A DNA stretch of 32,915 nucleotides, from positions 1-32,915 of the forward strand of contig JAKBWA010000098.1 of NCBI GenBank assembly GCA_021841025.1. The letters run 5' to 3'. The stretch comes from Bacillota bacterium. Its GTDB lineage: Bacteria > Bacillota > Sulfobacillia > Sulfobacillales > Sulfobacillaceae. This document shows positions 1 to 6,677 of this stretch, one piece after another. Position 1 is the stretch's first letter. Each line of letters opens with the position of its first letter. The translations under genes and the position numbers were made by a program. The notes under the pieces are model-generated. The model ran no database searches. It was given only the letters and a program-made list of their open reading frames with translations, and was not told where the DNA came from.

Positions 1-2
1 TA

Positions 3-149
3 ATCGAGTGGATTTGTCACTTGGTACGTGATGAGCGGAAAGGCGGCGGTTCATATTATGAAAGGCGGGAAACCTTGGCAGGGTCATGGCCTAATGTGCC
101 GCGACGAAGACTGGGCAGGGGTTGGGGAGATTTTGAGGAAGGTAAATAA
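3..149 (+). CDS. Possible 3' end of an unrecognised gene entering from the left
   Basis: This frame is open from the window edge to a TAA at 147-149 and would encode the last 48 residues of a protein, ending in a basic, Trp-rich tail (SWPNVPRRRLGRGWGDFEEGK minus its final K is the visible end). I do not recognise a family. An overlapping frame (31-360) is also open, with an ATG at 31 but no convincing ribosome binding site, so which frame is coding cannot be settled here. An inverted repeat (ggcggctt / aagccgcc, about 174-218) lies just downstream but has no T-run. Confidence is low. Confidence 0.25.
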   Translation: MEWICHLVRDERKGGGSYYERRETLAGSWPNVPRRRLGRGWGDFEEGK

Positions 150-393
150 TCATAGGGGACGACAAAGATTGCTAAGGCGGCTTGATTCGCCATTGATCGG
201 TCTGATGACAAAAGCCGCCCTGGACTTGCGACACCGGCTCTATTTGCTCCAAACTAAACTGGCATTCCGACGCGCGTTTATGAAAGTGGATGCGGCTGCG
301 GTAAGAAACCTAGGCCATTTTCCAAACTCCCAAGTGATTTCAGTGAGAATCCGAACATAAAACCCGTGCTTTAGTCCGTAAATTTTGCAGCAT
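150..393. other. Edge region without a supported gene
   Basis: This stretch lies between the possible gene end at 149 and the GT2-GtrA stop at 394. One plus-strand frame stays open to 360, but it lacks a ribosome binding site and any motif I recognise. An 8-bp inverted repeat (ggcggctt with aagccgcc) spans roughly 174-218. No clear terminator for the minus-strand GT2-GtrA gene is visible. Confidence 0.3.
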
Positions 394-1584
394 TTAGAGT
401 TCTTGCCCCAAGATTGTCGGAATATTGGCTGTGTGAACGGCAGGAGAAACGGCAGTTAAGGGTTCGCTGTGTTTGGCCAGAACACGGTATCCGCTATAGG
501 TGAGGACTGATGCCAGCACAATGCCCGCGATTTTGCCGACGAGTCCTCCTTCGGTTCCAAACATATGAGTCATCCAGCCCGTAACACTCACTTGAACAGC
601 CACGCCAATACCTGTGACAAGATAGAAACCAAAACGAGACAACTGTTTGCCGAAAGTATAGCGAGAGTGCAAATTATAGCCGACCAAACTTGCGCCGACC
701 CATGCCACCAGTGATTCAAAACCCGATTGCAGCCCATTGAAATAGGGTGGCCATAACTGAATCAAGCCCCAATAGATGGCCAGATCCACCAAAGTATTAA
801 TCAAGCCAGTAAGCCCAAAGCGCAGAAGCTGACGCGCTTCTCGAGAGGAATGGCGGTGTGATACAGCCAAAGTGAGAAGGGAGGGGGCGCATGCCAGCAT
901 AGTCCATAAACTGGCGCGTCTTTTGCGCACGCTCTTTTGCATAACCGGGACTTCAATGACATCAAGAGGCTGTTCAATCACCCGCAAGAGGGCTTCCACA
1001 TCGTAAAGCCATCCTTCTTGCGCACACTGGGTGAGGACACTGCGCGCGAATGGTCCCGGAAACATTTTGACTCCGGCTTGAGTGTCTTTAATAGGAAGAT
1101 GCAGCACGAATGCCGCGAGTTTGTGGGCGATATGGGACGACAAACGCTCTATGTGGGGCCGATTGTCGGCGACCCGCGAAGCAATGGCACAGGAGTGTTT
1201 GGATTCAAGGACTAATGCGGCCATAATGGGCAAGGCGTTAACCGGATACTCTAAGTCAGCATCAATGAATCCCACGGCCTCACCCTGGCTGTGGCTAAAT
1301 CCGGTTCGAAGGGCGTAGCCCTTTCCGTGATTCTTTTTTAACGCAATGACTTTAACCGAAGGGTAGCGAGTGCTGGCCTTGAGAGCCTCATCATAGGTGC
1401 CGTCAGTAGATCCGTCATCGACAACAATGATTTCAACATCCATATTTATGTGTTCGAATTCTCTGGTGATAGACGCTATGGCCTGGGCGATGTGTTGTTT
1501 CTCATTGTGGGCGGGGATTACCACAGAAACGATCAGGTTTGTGTGGGGATGCATCTTGGGATATTTCTCGGCAATTTCTTGCAT
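394..1584 (-). CDS. GT2 glycosyltransferase fused to a GtrA-like membrane domain
   Basis: The protein (396 aa) has two modules. The first (about residues 15-240) is a GT-A fold family 2 glycosyltransferase of the dolichyl/undecaprenyl-phosphate sugar synthase type, with SVVIPAHNE near the start, the VDDGSTDGT nucleotide-binding turn and a FIDADLEYP metal-binding segment. The second (about 245-370) is a four-helix GtrA-like domain that starts LLRFGLTGLINTLVDLAIY. Such fusions usually load a sugar onto a polyprenyl phosphate and help move it across the membrane. The donor and acceptor are not known here. The chosen ATG has a GAGGGAGG box about 13 nt upstream, a long spacing; an in-frame ATG at residue 11 is possible. 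It is the last gene of the minus-strand surface-polysaccharide block, 484 nt from the previous gene, with terminator-like hairpins in the leader. Confidence 0.85.
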   Translation of the reverse strand: MQEIAEKYPKMHPHTNLIVSVVIPAHNEKQHIAQAIASITREFEHINMDVEIIVVDDGSTDGTYDEALKASTRYPSVKVIALKKNHGKGYALRTGFSHSQGEAVGFIDADLEYPVNALPIMAALVLESKHSCAIASRVADNRPHIERLSSHIAHKLAAFVLHLPIKDTQAGVKMFPGPFARSVLTQCAQEGWLYDVEALLRVIEQPLDVIEVPVMQKSVRKRRASLWTMLACAPSLLTLAVSHRHSSREARQLLRFGLTGLINTLVDLAIYWGLIQLWPPYFNGLQSGFESLVAWVGASLVGYNLHSRYTFGKQLSRFGFYLVTGIGVAVQVSVTGWMTHMFGTEGGLVGKIAGIVLASVLTYSGYRVLAKHSEPLTAVSPAVHTANIPTILGQEL

Positions 1585-1626
1585 GGCAGAACCATGGCCT
1601 CCCTCAATTCATGTTAAATTCATCCT

Positions 1627-1655
1627 AAAAAAGAAGGCTCGGACATACAGTCCGA
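1627..1655 (-). terminator. Terminator-like hairpin in the leader of the GT2-GtrA gene
   Basis: On the minus strand a 6-bp stem (tcggac / gtccga, plus-strand positions 1639-1644 and 1650-1655, 5-nt loop) is followed by gcc and then a T-rich run (ttctttttt). It sits only about 40 nt upstream of the start codon, so it looks more like a leader attenuator than the end of a transcript. The stem is short, so this is a moderate call. Confidence 0.45.
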
Positions 1656-1832
1656 TCACCGGTCCCAATTTGTGTCTCACAGGCGTCTAAAAGCGCTTCA
1701 CTGACGACACTTCTCGGGGAACCTGACATTTTTTGCCAACCGATTCTTTATACGAATCGTACTGCTATGGGCGGTATTCTTGGCCGTTTTGAACGTCACG
1801 GGAGAGTATGTACCGGTGTAAATAAGTAGGCC

Positions 1833-1872
1833 AGAACAAAAGGCAATGAAAGAAGGGGCCTTCTGTCATTGC
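1833..1872 (-). terminator. Second hairpin after the glycoside hydrolase gene
   Basis: The outer stem is gcaatga / tcattgc (1843-1849 with 1866-1872) and the inner stem agaagg / ccttct. On the minus strand it is followed by ccttttgtt. It probably backs up the hairpin at 1997-2031 in ending the riboswitch-led transcript. Confidence 0.5.
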
Positions 1873-1996
1873 TCAGCATTAACGGGAGAACAAAACGGCT
1901 ATTCGCACAAGTCTAGTTATATTGAAGCGAGGAGCTCTTGATAAACGCGAGGGGTGGTGTAGTGTGCTTGAAAACATAAGAGGTTCATATACAGAA

Positions 1997-2031
1997 GGCC
2001 TGGCACCAGCAATGGGATCCGGTGCCAGGCC
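1997..2031 (-). terminator. Hairpin downstream of the glycoside hydrolase gene
   Basis: A perfect 11-bp stem (ggcctggcacc at 1997-2007 with ggtgccaggcc at 2021-2031) lies 38 nt past the stop at 2069. On the minus strand it is followed by ttctgtatat, which is only moderately T-rich, so termination may be partial. Confidence 0.5.
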
Positions 2032-2068
2032 GTGGGTAAAAAACTTCATTCACTAGGCTGTTTATATC

Positions 2069-4378
2069 CTATGGAGTTCCTGCGATTGTGATGGACAAGG
2101 GGAGACTTTTCAACCCACTGCCATTCGTTATGGTTACCGTAGCTTTTCCGGAATTTAGATTGGGTTCAAAGCGGTTATCAATGGCTTCTTTGTTGGTGGG
2201 AATCATAAAAGACACTTGAGAGTTTGACCAATGCAGAATTTTAATCGGATAATAATCCCCCGGCGCGCCGTAATTAACCGTGCCTTGACTGACTTCCACA
2301 TAGCCCTTGCGTTGTTGCGAGCCGAAGCCCGAGCCGCTGAGAGTGACAACTTGGCCAGGGGTAACCGGTAAGGCCGTTTGTATTGCGGCTGGCAAGTGTG
2401 GCGGAGATGTAATACTCAACGACAGTGGCGCTGTGCTTTGTTGGGTTGCTGTGACAATTTGGAGTGATGCGGGACCTGGTGTGAGGGCAGGGCCCGAAGT
2501 GCCGTCAGGAATCTGTACCTGGACTTGAGTATTGGTCCAATGAACAATATGGACTTTGTAAACGTCAGATGGAGATCCATAATTGACGCCGTTTTTACTG
2601 ATGAGAACATAACCGGCACCCTCTTGGCTGCCGAAATGAGATCCCGAGATCGTGACGATTTGTCCGGGATAGACGTGGGCCGAAGGGGTGATAGACGCCG
2701 TAAGATGAGCGGTTGACACGATCGTTACGGGGATGGTGGAAGAAACCACACGGTGAGCGGTTTCGACGAGGATTTGGGCTGTTCCGGGGCTAAGAGCCGG
2801 TCCCGAACTGCCGCCGGGAATGACAAACTGGATTTGATGAGGGGTCCAGGATTTTATTGACACCCTATAAGCATCTCCGGGCCCTCCATAATTGGTTCCG
2901 TTTTGGCTGATGATTACATGGGAGTGGGCTCCTTCATGGCCGAAACCCGTTCCCGATAGGGTGAGGGTTTCACCGGCGAAACCCTTCAAGGGTTTTTGAA
3001 TCTGCGGCACATTGGCTTGATATGTTGATGAGCTTCCCTTCATATCCATTGTGATCTGAAGATCAGATCCTGCCACAGACTGATTGTGATACACCTGCAT
3101 CGAGGCGGGAAGGATTTGGCCGGATCCGTGAGAGAGGGGTAAGGTCTCGGCCTTTGTGCTGGTATTGATGGCAAAGATGTGTGATCCTTGCGCTGAGGTG
3201 ACTTGCCCCACGATCATTTGGGACGTAGCCCATACAGACAAATGGCTTGCGGGGCCAATAGCTTGCATGAATTGGGATAACGCCACGGCCGAGGGATAAA
3301 AAGCGTTCATAGCCAACTCGGGGCTTTGGCCGTCTCCGGCTAAAGCAAAGAGTCCATAGGGTTTAGAAGAATTTGTGGCCACAGGCCATGATGAACTGGC
3401 CACATGGGCTTGCCCGTCATAGCTCCAAATGAAGAGTTTGCTGGCCCCCAAAGCCCGCCAAAGCATGGCGCTTTCAACCATCGCGGCTCCATAGACCGGT
3501 TGAGTGGATTGGGGCCCGGGTTGTCCATAGGGATTGAATTCGGTGACCCAGGTTTGAATGTTTGCGGCATAATGGGGGGAGACATTGGCGGTGATTTCTG
3601 TCTGAACAAACTGCATAGCCTGAGCAATTTCGTTGGGCAAGCTGGCCAACAGTGCTTGATTGCTCAGCGTGTGTTGATTGGGATAATCATGAATGCTGAC
3701 AAAATTGATGTAAGGTCCGTCTTCACGCAGAACGGTCTGATCCCACTGGAGACTGTTAGGGCCCTGGCCGAGGGTAAACGAGACGCCAACTTTCATGGCC
3801 GGGTCAATACGGTGAATCGCTTGGGCAATCAAAGCCGACTGATGGGCATAGTACTGCGGAGAAAAAGACGGATTGAGATTGGCATAGTGATCCCATGCCC
3901 CGTACTCTTCGCTGCCGATCACAATGGCGGAAATGGGCAGGTGATGGGTGACAATGTACTGGGTGAGTTGGGCGGCATCCCCAGGCGTTCCGCCGCCGGT
4001 AAAGGTAGGGTTTTCGTCATAATTAAAGATAAATAATCCTTGATTGGCGGTAGACTGTAAGATATTCCCCCAGTCTTGCAAAGAAACCGGAGCCTTACCG
4101 CCTGAGCGAAACGAATTGGAAGTCCAGCTCCATTCATTGGCATTGGGAAATTGTTGCATGCCCAGGCCTAATTGTCTTAATGCCGGAAGAGTGGAGGGGG
4201 CATTGAGTTGATTGTCATAGGAAAAGACATTAATACCGTAATCATATCGGCTGATTGGGGCTGTGAGAGGCGAGTTGATGGGCGTTGTGGACGCACTAGC
4301 CATCGTTTGAGCACTCATCGCAATAGGCAATAATGCCGCGCCTAAACAAACAGCCAGAGTTTTCGTGAGAACGTGCAT
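2069..4378 (-). CDS. Secreted glycoside-hydrolase-like protein with three IPT/TIG-like repeats
   Basis: This is a 769-aa exported protein. Residues 1-29 form a signal peptide. Residues about 40-320 look like a (beta/alpha)8 catalytic domain of GH-A clan type: IVIGSEEYG (Glu157/158) fits the acid/base strand and WVTEFNPYG (Glu280) the nucleophile strand. Three C-terminal repeats of about 100 residues (459-554, 562-656, 664-766) share a GSGFG-type turn, an NYGxPxDxY segment, a W-T/S-N-x-Q-V/I core and a GPALxPG loop, as in IPT/TIG immunoglobulin-like modules. The substrate is unknown; cleavage or binding of the locus's own exopolysaccharide is an inference. The start at 4378 is chosen because AAGGGGG lies 10 nt upstream and the signal peptide begins there; an upstream in-frame ATG would put the terminator hairpin inside the coding region. 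A c-di-GMP-I riboswitch and terminator precede it. Confidence 0.8.
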   Translation of the reverse strand: MHVLTKTLAVCLGAALLPIAMSAQTMASASTTPINSPLTAPISRYDYGINVFSYDNQLNAPSTLPALRQLGLGMQQFPNANEWSWTSNSFRSGGKAPVSLQDWGNILQSTANQGLFIFNYDENPTFTGGGTPGDAAQLTQYIVTHHLPISAIVIGSEEYGAWDHYANLNPSFSPQYYAHQSALIAQAIHRIDPAMKVGVSFTLGQGPNSLQWDQTVLREDGPYINFVSIHDYPNQHTLSNQALLASLPNEIAQAMQFVQTEITANVSPHYAANIQTWVTEFNPYGQPGPQSTQPVYGAAMVESAMLWRALGASKLFIWSYDGQAHVASSSWPVATNSSKPYGLFALAGDGQSPELAMNAFYPSAVALSQFMQAIGPASHLSVWATSQMIVGQVTSAQGSHIFAINTSTKAETLPLSHGSGQILPASMQVYHNQSVAGSDLQITMDMKGSSSTYQANVPQIQKPLKGFAGETLTLSGTGFGHEGAHSHVIISQNGTNYGGPGDAYRVSIKSWTPHQIQFVIPGGSSGPALSPGTAQILVETAHRVVSSTIPVTIVSTAHLTASITPSAHVYPGQIVTISGSHFGSQEGAGYVLISKNGVNYGSPSDVYKVHIVHWTNTQVQVQIPDGTSGPALTPGPASLQIVTATQQSTAPLSLSITSPPHLPAAIQTALPVTPGQVVTLSGSGFGSQQRKGYVEVSQGTVNYGAPGDYYPIKILHWSNSQVSFMIPTNKEAIDNRFEPNLNSGKATVTITNGSGLKSLPLSITIAGTP

Positions 4379-4410
4379 AGAGACAATTCCCCCTTGTGAG
4401 GAGAATGTTG

Positions 4411-4452
4411 AAAAAAGGACAGCCTCCCGAAAAGGGGGAAACTGTCCTTTTT
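4411..4452 (-). terminator. Intrinsic terminator between the riboswitch and the glycoside hydrolase
   Basis: On the minus strand aaaaaggacag (4452-4442) pairs with ctgtccttttt (4422-4412), with a smaller G/C-rich inner stem, and the 3' arm ends in six T. It lies 8 nt after the riboswitch and about 33 nt before the start codon, exactly where the expression platform of a transcriptional riboswitch belongs. Confidence 0.8.
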
Positions 4453-4460
4453 GTCCCATC

Positions 4461-4555
4461 CCATTTCGGCAACTGGCTGGCATTCGTCTTGTCCACGAGA
4501 AGCCCCTTTAGTTTTGCGTCTCCAGCTTTCGCTAGGTTTGCCTTTTTCGATATGG
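4461..4555 (-). promoter_or_regulatory. c-di-GMP-I (GEMM) riboswitch
   Basis: On the minus strand the aptamer core is present in order. GGCAAACC (4542-4535) is followed by a P2 stem CUAGC-GAAA-GCUGG with the GAAA tetraloop, then GACGCAAA (4520-4513), then a CUAAA segment that fits the tetraloop-receptor side of P3, and finally UGCCAGCCAGUUGCC (4482-4468), which matches the conserved 3' strand. The outer ends CCAUAUC (4554-4548) and GAAAUGG (4467-4461) pair with one mismatch to close P1. This class binds cyclic di-GMP. The output is probably transcriptional, through the adjoining terminator. Whether ligand turns the gene on or off cannot be read reliably by eye. Confidence 0.9.
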
Positions 4556-4645
4556 TGCCCTTATGTTCAACTTCTCATCTCGGTTATTAATACGGTGTAG
4601 TGCAATGATGGCGTGAAGTGAGAAGGTAATTCTGCTGATATATTT

Positions 4646-4674
4646 ACGATAATGGGCAAGTTCTGGTGCGTCAA
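4646..4674 (-). promoter_or_regulatory. Candidate promoter of the riboswitch transcript
   Basis: On the minus strand TTGACG (4674-4669) and TATCGT (4651-4646) are separated by 17 nt and lie about 90 nt upstream of the riboswitch. The -10 matches consensus at only four positions, so the call is tentative. Confidence 0.35.
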
Positions 4675-4737
4675 ATCTTAGACGTTAAATTATGGGGAAT
4701 ATTTTCGGATTACCGCCGAATCCGCTCAAAACTATGC

Positions 4738-6402
4738 TTAGGGAGCTGAAGGTAAAATGGCATACAGCCGATAATCATTGCCTCCCGGAAAAGATTTAAT
4801 AAGGTGGGTCCATGGTTCGTGTCCGGCCCACAACCCGGGCCATGCCCGGGTGACGGCGTCGAGCTGAGCTACGTTAGCGGGCCTCGGAACAAGAAAGGCC
4901 GCGATGCGTCCTTTGGGATTATGAAGAATCGATGCAAATTTATAATCCGATGTTATGGTGAACTGATTAAGGTGCTTGGCGCGTATAATGATGGGCCAAT
5001 CAATAAAGGTATCCGCCAAAATGCTGAGGTGGGGATGGTTATTGATGTATTGTACAAGCGGTTGACCGGCATAAAAGGGATTGTTGCCCGTATACTTTAA
5101 ATTCTGGCCTTGAAAGGCCGCATCGAGAATTGAACCGTCAGGATGGCCTAGATAAGAGACTTGAAGAGTTCTTAGTGTGACAACACTGCCGGAAACAAAG
5201 ACGACACTAACGAGAAGACCGGTCCAGAACACTCGGGTTTTGGACCAAGATGGCCACCCGGAGCAAATTTTCTGGACAGCAAACGAGCCCAAGAGAATAC
5301 CGTTCGGAATAAATTCGAGAAAATATCGATCCCATTGCCCCAAATGCCCTTCGTAACAGAAGAACAGTTCCAGCAATTCCGCTCCTATGGTTCCCAAGAT
5401 GAGAATAATCCCTCGTGCGTCGCGCCTTTTGCCGAAAGAGAACCACAGCGTGATTAAGAAGGCAGGATAAATCGGCCAATAAAACAGGCCGAAGCGCACA
5501 ACGTAAAGCACAGCTCCCAAGATATGATGATCGGCCTGAGACATAGCTGGGGTCATATAGGCTCCCGTAGCCGTTTGAGCTAAATTCCCATAACTGGAAG
5601 TGAGAAAATATAGGGGGTTTTTCATGATAATCCAGTTGAAATAAATCCAAATTCCTCCCGCAAACACGATCGGTGCTCCTAACAGGATTGCGGATCCTTG
5701 TATATGAGACAATGATTTTTTGCCCCATTGTCCCAGAACTAAGGCGATAATGACCAGAAGGCCGAAAGCCACAGCCTCATAGCGCATTCCCAGGCCTGCC
5801 CCCAACCAAAAACCTGCAACAACCAAACGGCGCAGAGAACCCGTTTGGAGATAGTCGAAGAGTCCGCTATAAGTTCCCAGCATACAGGCCACCCACATGA
5901 TGTCGCTCATGCCGTTGGCTCCATAGAGGACAATAAGCGGATTCAAGGAAAAGCACAATGTCAGGACCACACGCCACCATTTGGGCAGCGATATATTTTT
6001 GAGAATATGAGCGAGATGATAAGTTGCTATTGATCCTAGCGCTGCTGATACCACTGCTCCCGCCAGACCTTTAGTCACAACAGACGGAAACCAAGGGTGC
6101 AGCGCGACAAACGGAAGCTCCAACAGGCTTGGCAATGGATTCCAAATGAATCCGATGGCGCCCAAATGCGGGTTGCGGCTAAACAACACGTAGTAGGCGT
6201 TGGCTACCCGCGATACGGCATCTCCTGCATAATAGTGCATGTCGAATACGAGATATGCCGCAAAAGCGCAATTCACGATAAATGCCGATAGGGAAATCAC
6301 AGCTTCTAGGCTTATGCGATGCATCTTTTTTGTATTGTGCCGGGATTCACGTTTTAATGATTGAGCATTCTCAATAGGACGATCAAGTATGGCACTACTC
6401 AT
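4738..6402 (-). CDS. Polytopic GT39/ArnT-like glycosyltransferase
   Basis: This 554-aa integral membrane protein has roughly ten hydrophobic helices. After the first helix it has an extracytoplasmic loop with GDAVSR, where GT39/GT83 (protein mannosyltransferase and ArnT) proteins carry their catalytic acidic residues, and GMRYEA further on. Proteins of this fold use polyprenyl-phosphate sugars on the outer face of the membrane, which fits the GT2-GtrA gene of the same locus as donor maker; that pairing is inference. The start at 6402 is chosen because AGGAGAA lies 5 nt upstream, and ATGAGTAG makes it overlap the stop of the upstream two-TM gene, implying translational coupling. A weak hairpin (cggatt / aatccg, 4706-4724) follows the stop. 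Acceptor and sugar are unknown. Confidence 0.7.
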   Translation of the reverse strand: MSSAILDRPIENAQSLKRESRHNTKKMHRISLEAVISLSAFIVNCAFAAYLVFDMHYYAGDAVSRVANAYYVLFSRNPHLGAIGFIWNPLPSLLELPFVALHPWFPSVVTKGLAGAVVSAALGSIATYHLAHILKNISLPKWWRVVLTLCFSLNPLIVLYGANGMSDIMWVACMLGTYSGLFDYLQTGSLRRLVVAGFWLGAGLGMRYEAVAFGLLVIIALVLGQWGKKSLSHIQGSAILLGAPIVFAGGIWIYFNWIIMKNPLYFLTSSYGNLAQTATGAYMTPAMSQADHHILGAVLYVVRFGLFYWPIYPAFLITLWFSFGKRRDARGIILILGTIGAELLELFFCYEGHLGQWDRYFLEFIPNGILLGSFAVQKICSGWPSWSKTRVFWTGLLVSVVFVSGSVVTLRTLQVSYLGHPDGSILDAAFQGQNLKYTGNNPFYAGQPLVQYINNHPHLSILADTFIDWPIIIRAKHLNQFTITSDYKFASILHNPKGRIAAFLVPRPANVAQLDAVTRAWPGLWAGHEPWTHLIKSFPGGNDYRLYAILPSAP

Positions 6403-6619
6403 AGGTTTTCTCCTGGGTAACGACGTGGGGAACAGTGGACGAAAGCGGCGCTGCTTTATCGCGTTTTTTATGTGAGGACAGTACTCCATAAACCACCCCT
6501 GTGCCGATAAAGAAGACTAAGGGGGCCAAGTCGATAATCCAAAAAATTCCCAACATTAATATCAAACTGGTTGCTATCATAAAGAGCGCGCCTATAATTA
6601 TGGCGTAGGGTCGAAGCAA
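6395..6619 (-). CDS. Small two-TM membrane protein, possible glycosyltransferase partner
   Basis: This 74-aa protein has two hydrophobic helices (about residues 4-24 and 28-48) joined by a very short loop, then a basic, charged tail of about 25 residues. The TTG start is supported by AAAGGAG 8 nt upstream, and the stop overlaps the ATG of the next gene. I do not recognise a named family. Its size, topology and position just after a processive GT2 gene recall PgaD, the small two-TM partner of PgaC in poly-N-acetylglucosamine synthases. That analogy rests on layout, not on sequence match. Confidence 0.65.
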   Translation of the reverse strand: MLRPYAIIIGALFMIATSLILMLGIFWIIDLAPLVFFIGTGVVYGVLSSHKKRDKAAPLSSTVPHVVTQEKTYE

Positions 6620-6677
6620 AGGACTTTTCTCCTTTCCATTGAATGGTGTTTTGGGTTCGTTTTAAGCTTAGGCCAGG

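Larger units (their letters stand above)
1585..2068. other. 484-nt intergenic region with three hairpins
   Basis: No gene is supported here. On the minus strand there are, in order, a hairpin at 1997-2031, a second at 1843-1872 followed by ccttttgtt, an inverted repeat cgattc-N7-gaatcg at 1741-1759 whose centre reads TATAAA on the minus strand, and a terminator-like hairpin at 1639-1655. I looked for the conserved c-di-GMP-I riboswitch core in this leader and did not find it. Confidence 0.6.

Noticed and set aside
1585-1980. Second c-di-GMP-I riboswitch before the GT2-GtrA gene
   Set aside because: The conserved GCAAACC / GACGCAAA core is missing on both strands.
3404-4036. Long plus-strand frame of 210 codons inside the glycoside hydrolase gene
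   Set aside because: It lies wholly antisense to a gene with signal peptide and domains, has no ribosome binding site and no family pattern.
4379-4483. Upstream ATG that would lengthen the glycoside hydrolase by 35 residues
   Set aside because: It would translate the riboswitch terminator hairpin and remove the signal peptide from the N-terminus; the internal ATG has a good ribosome binding site.
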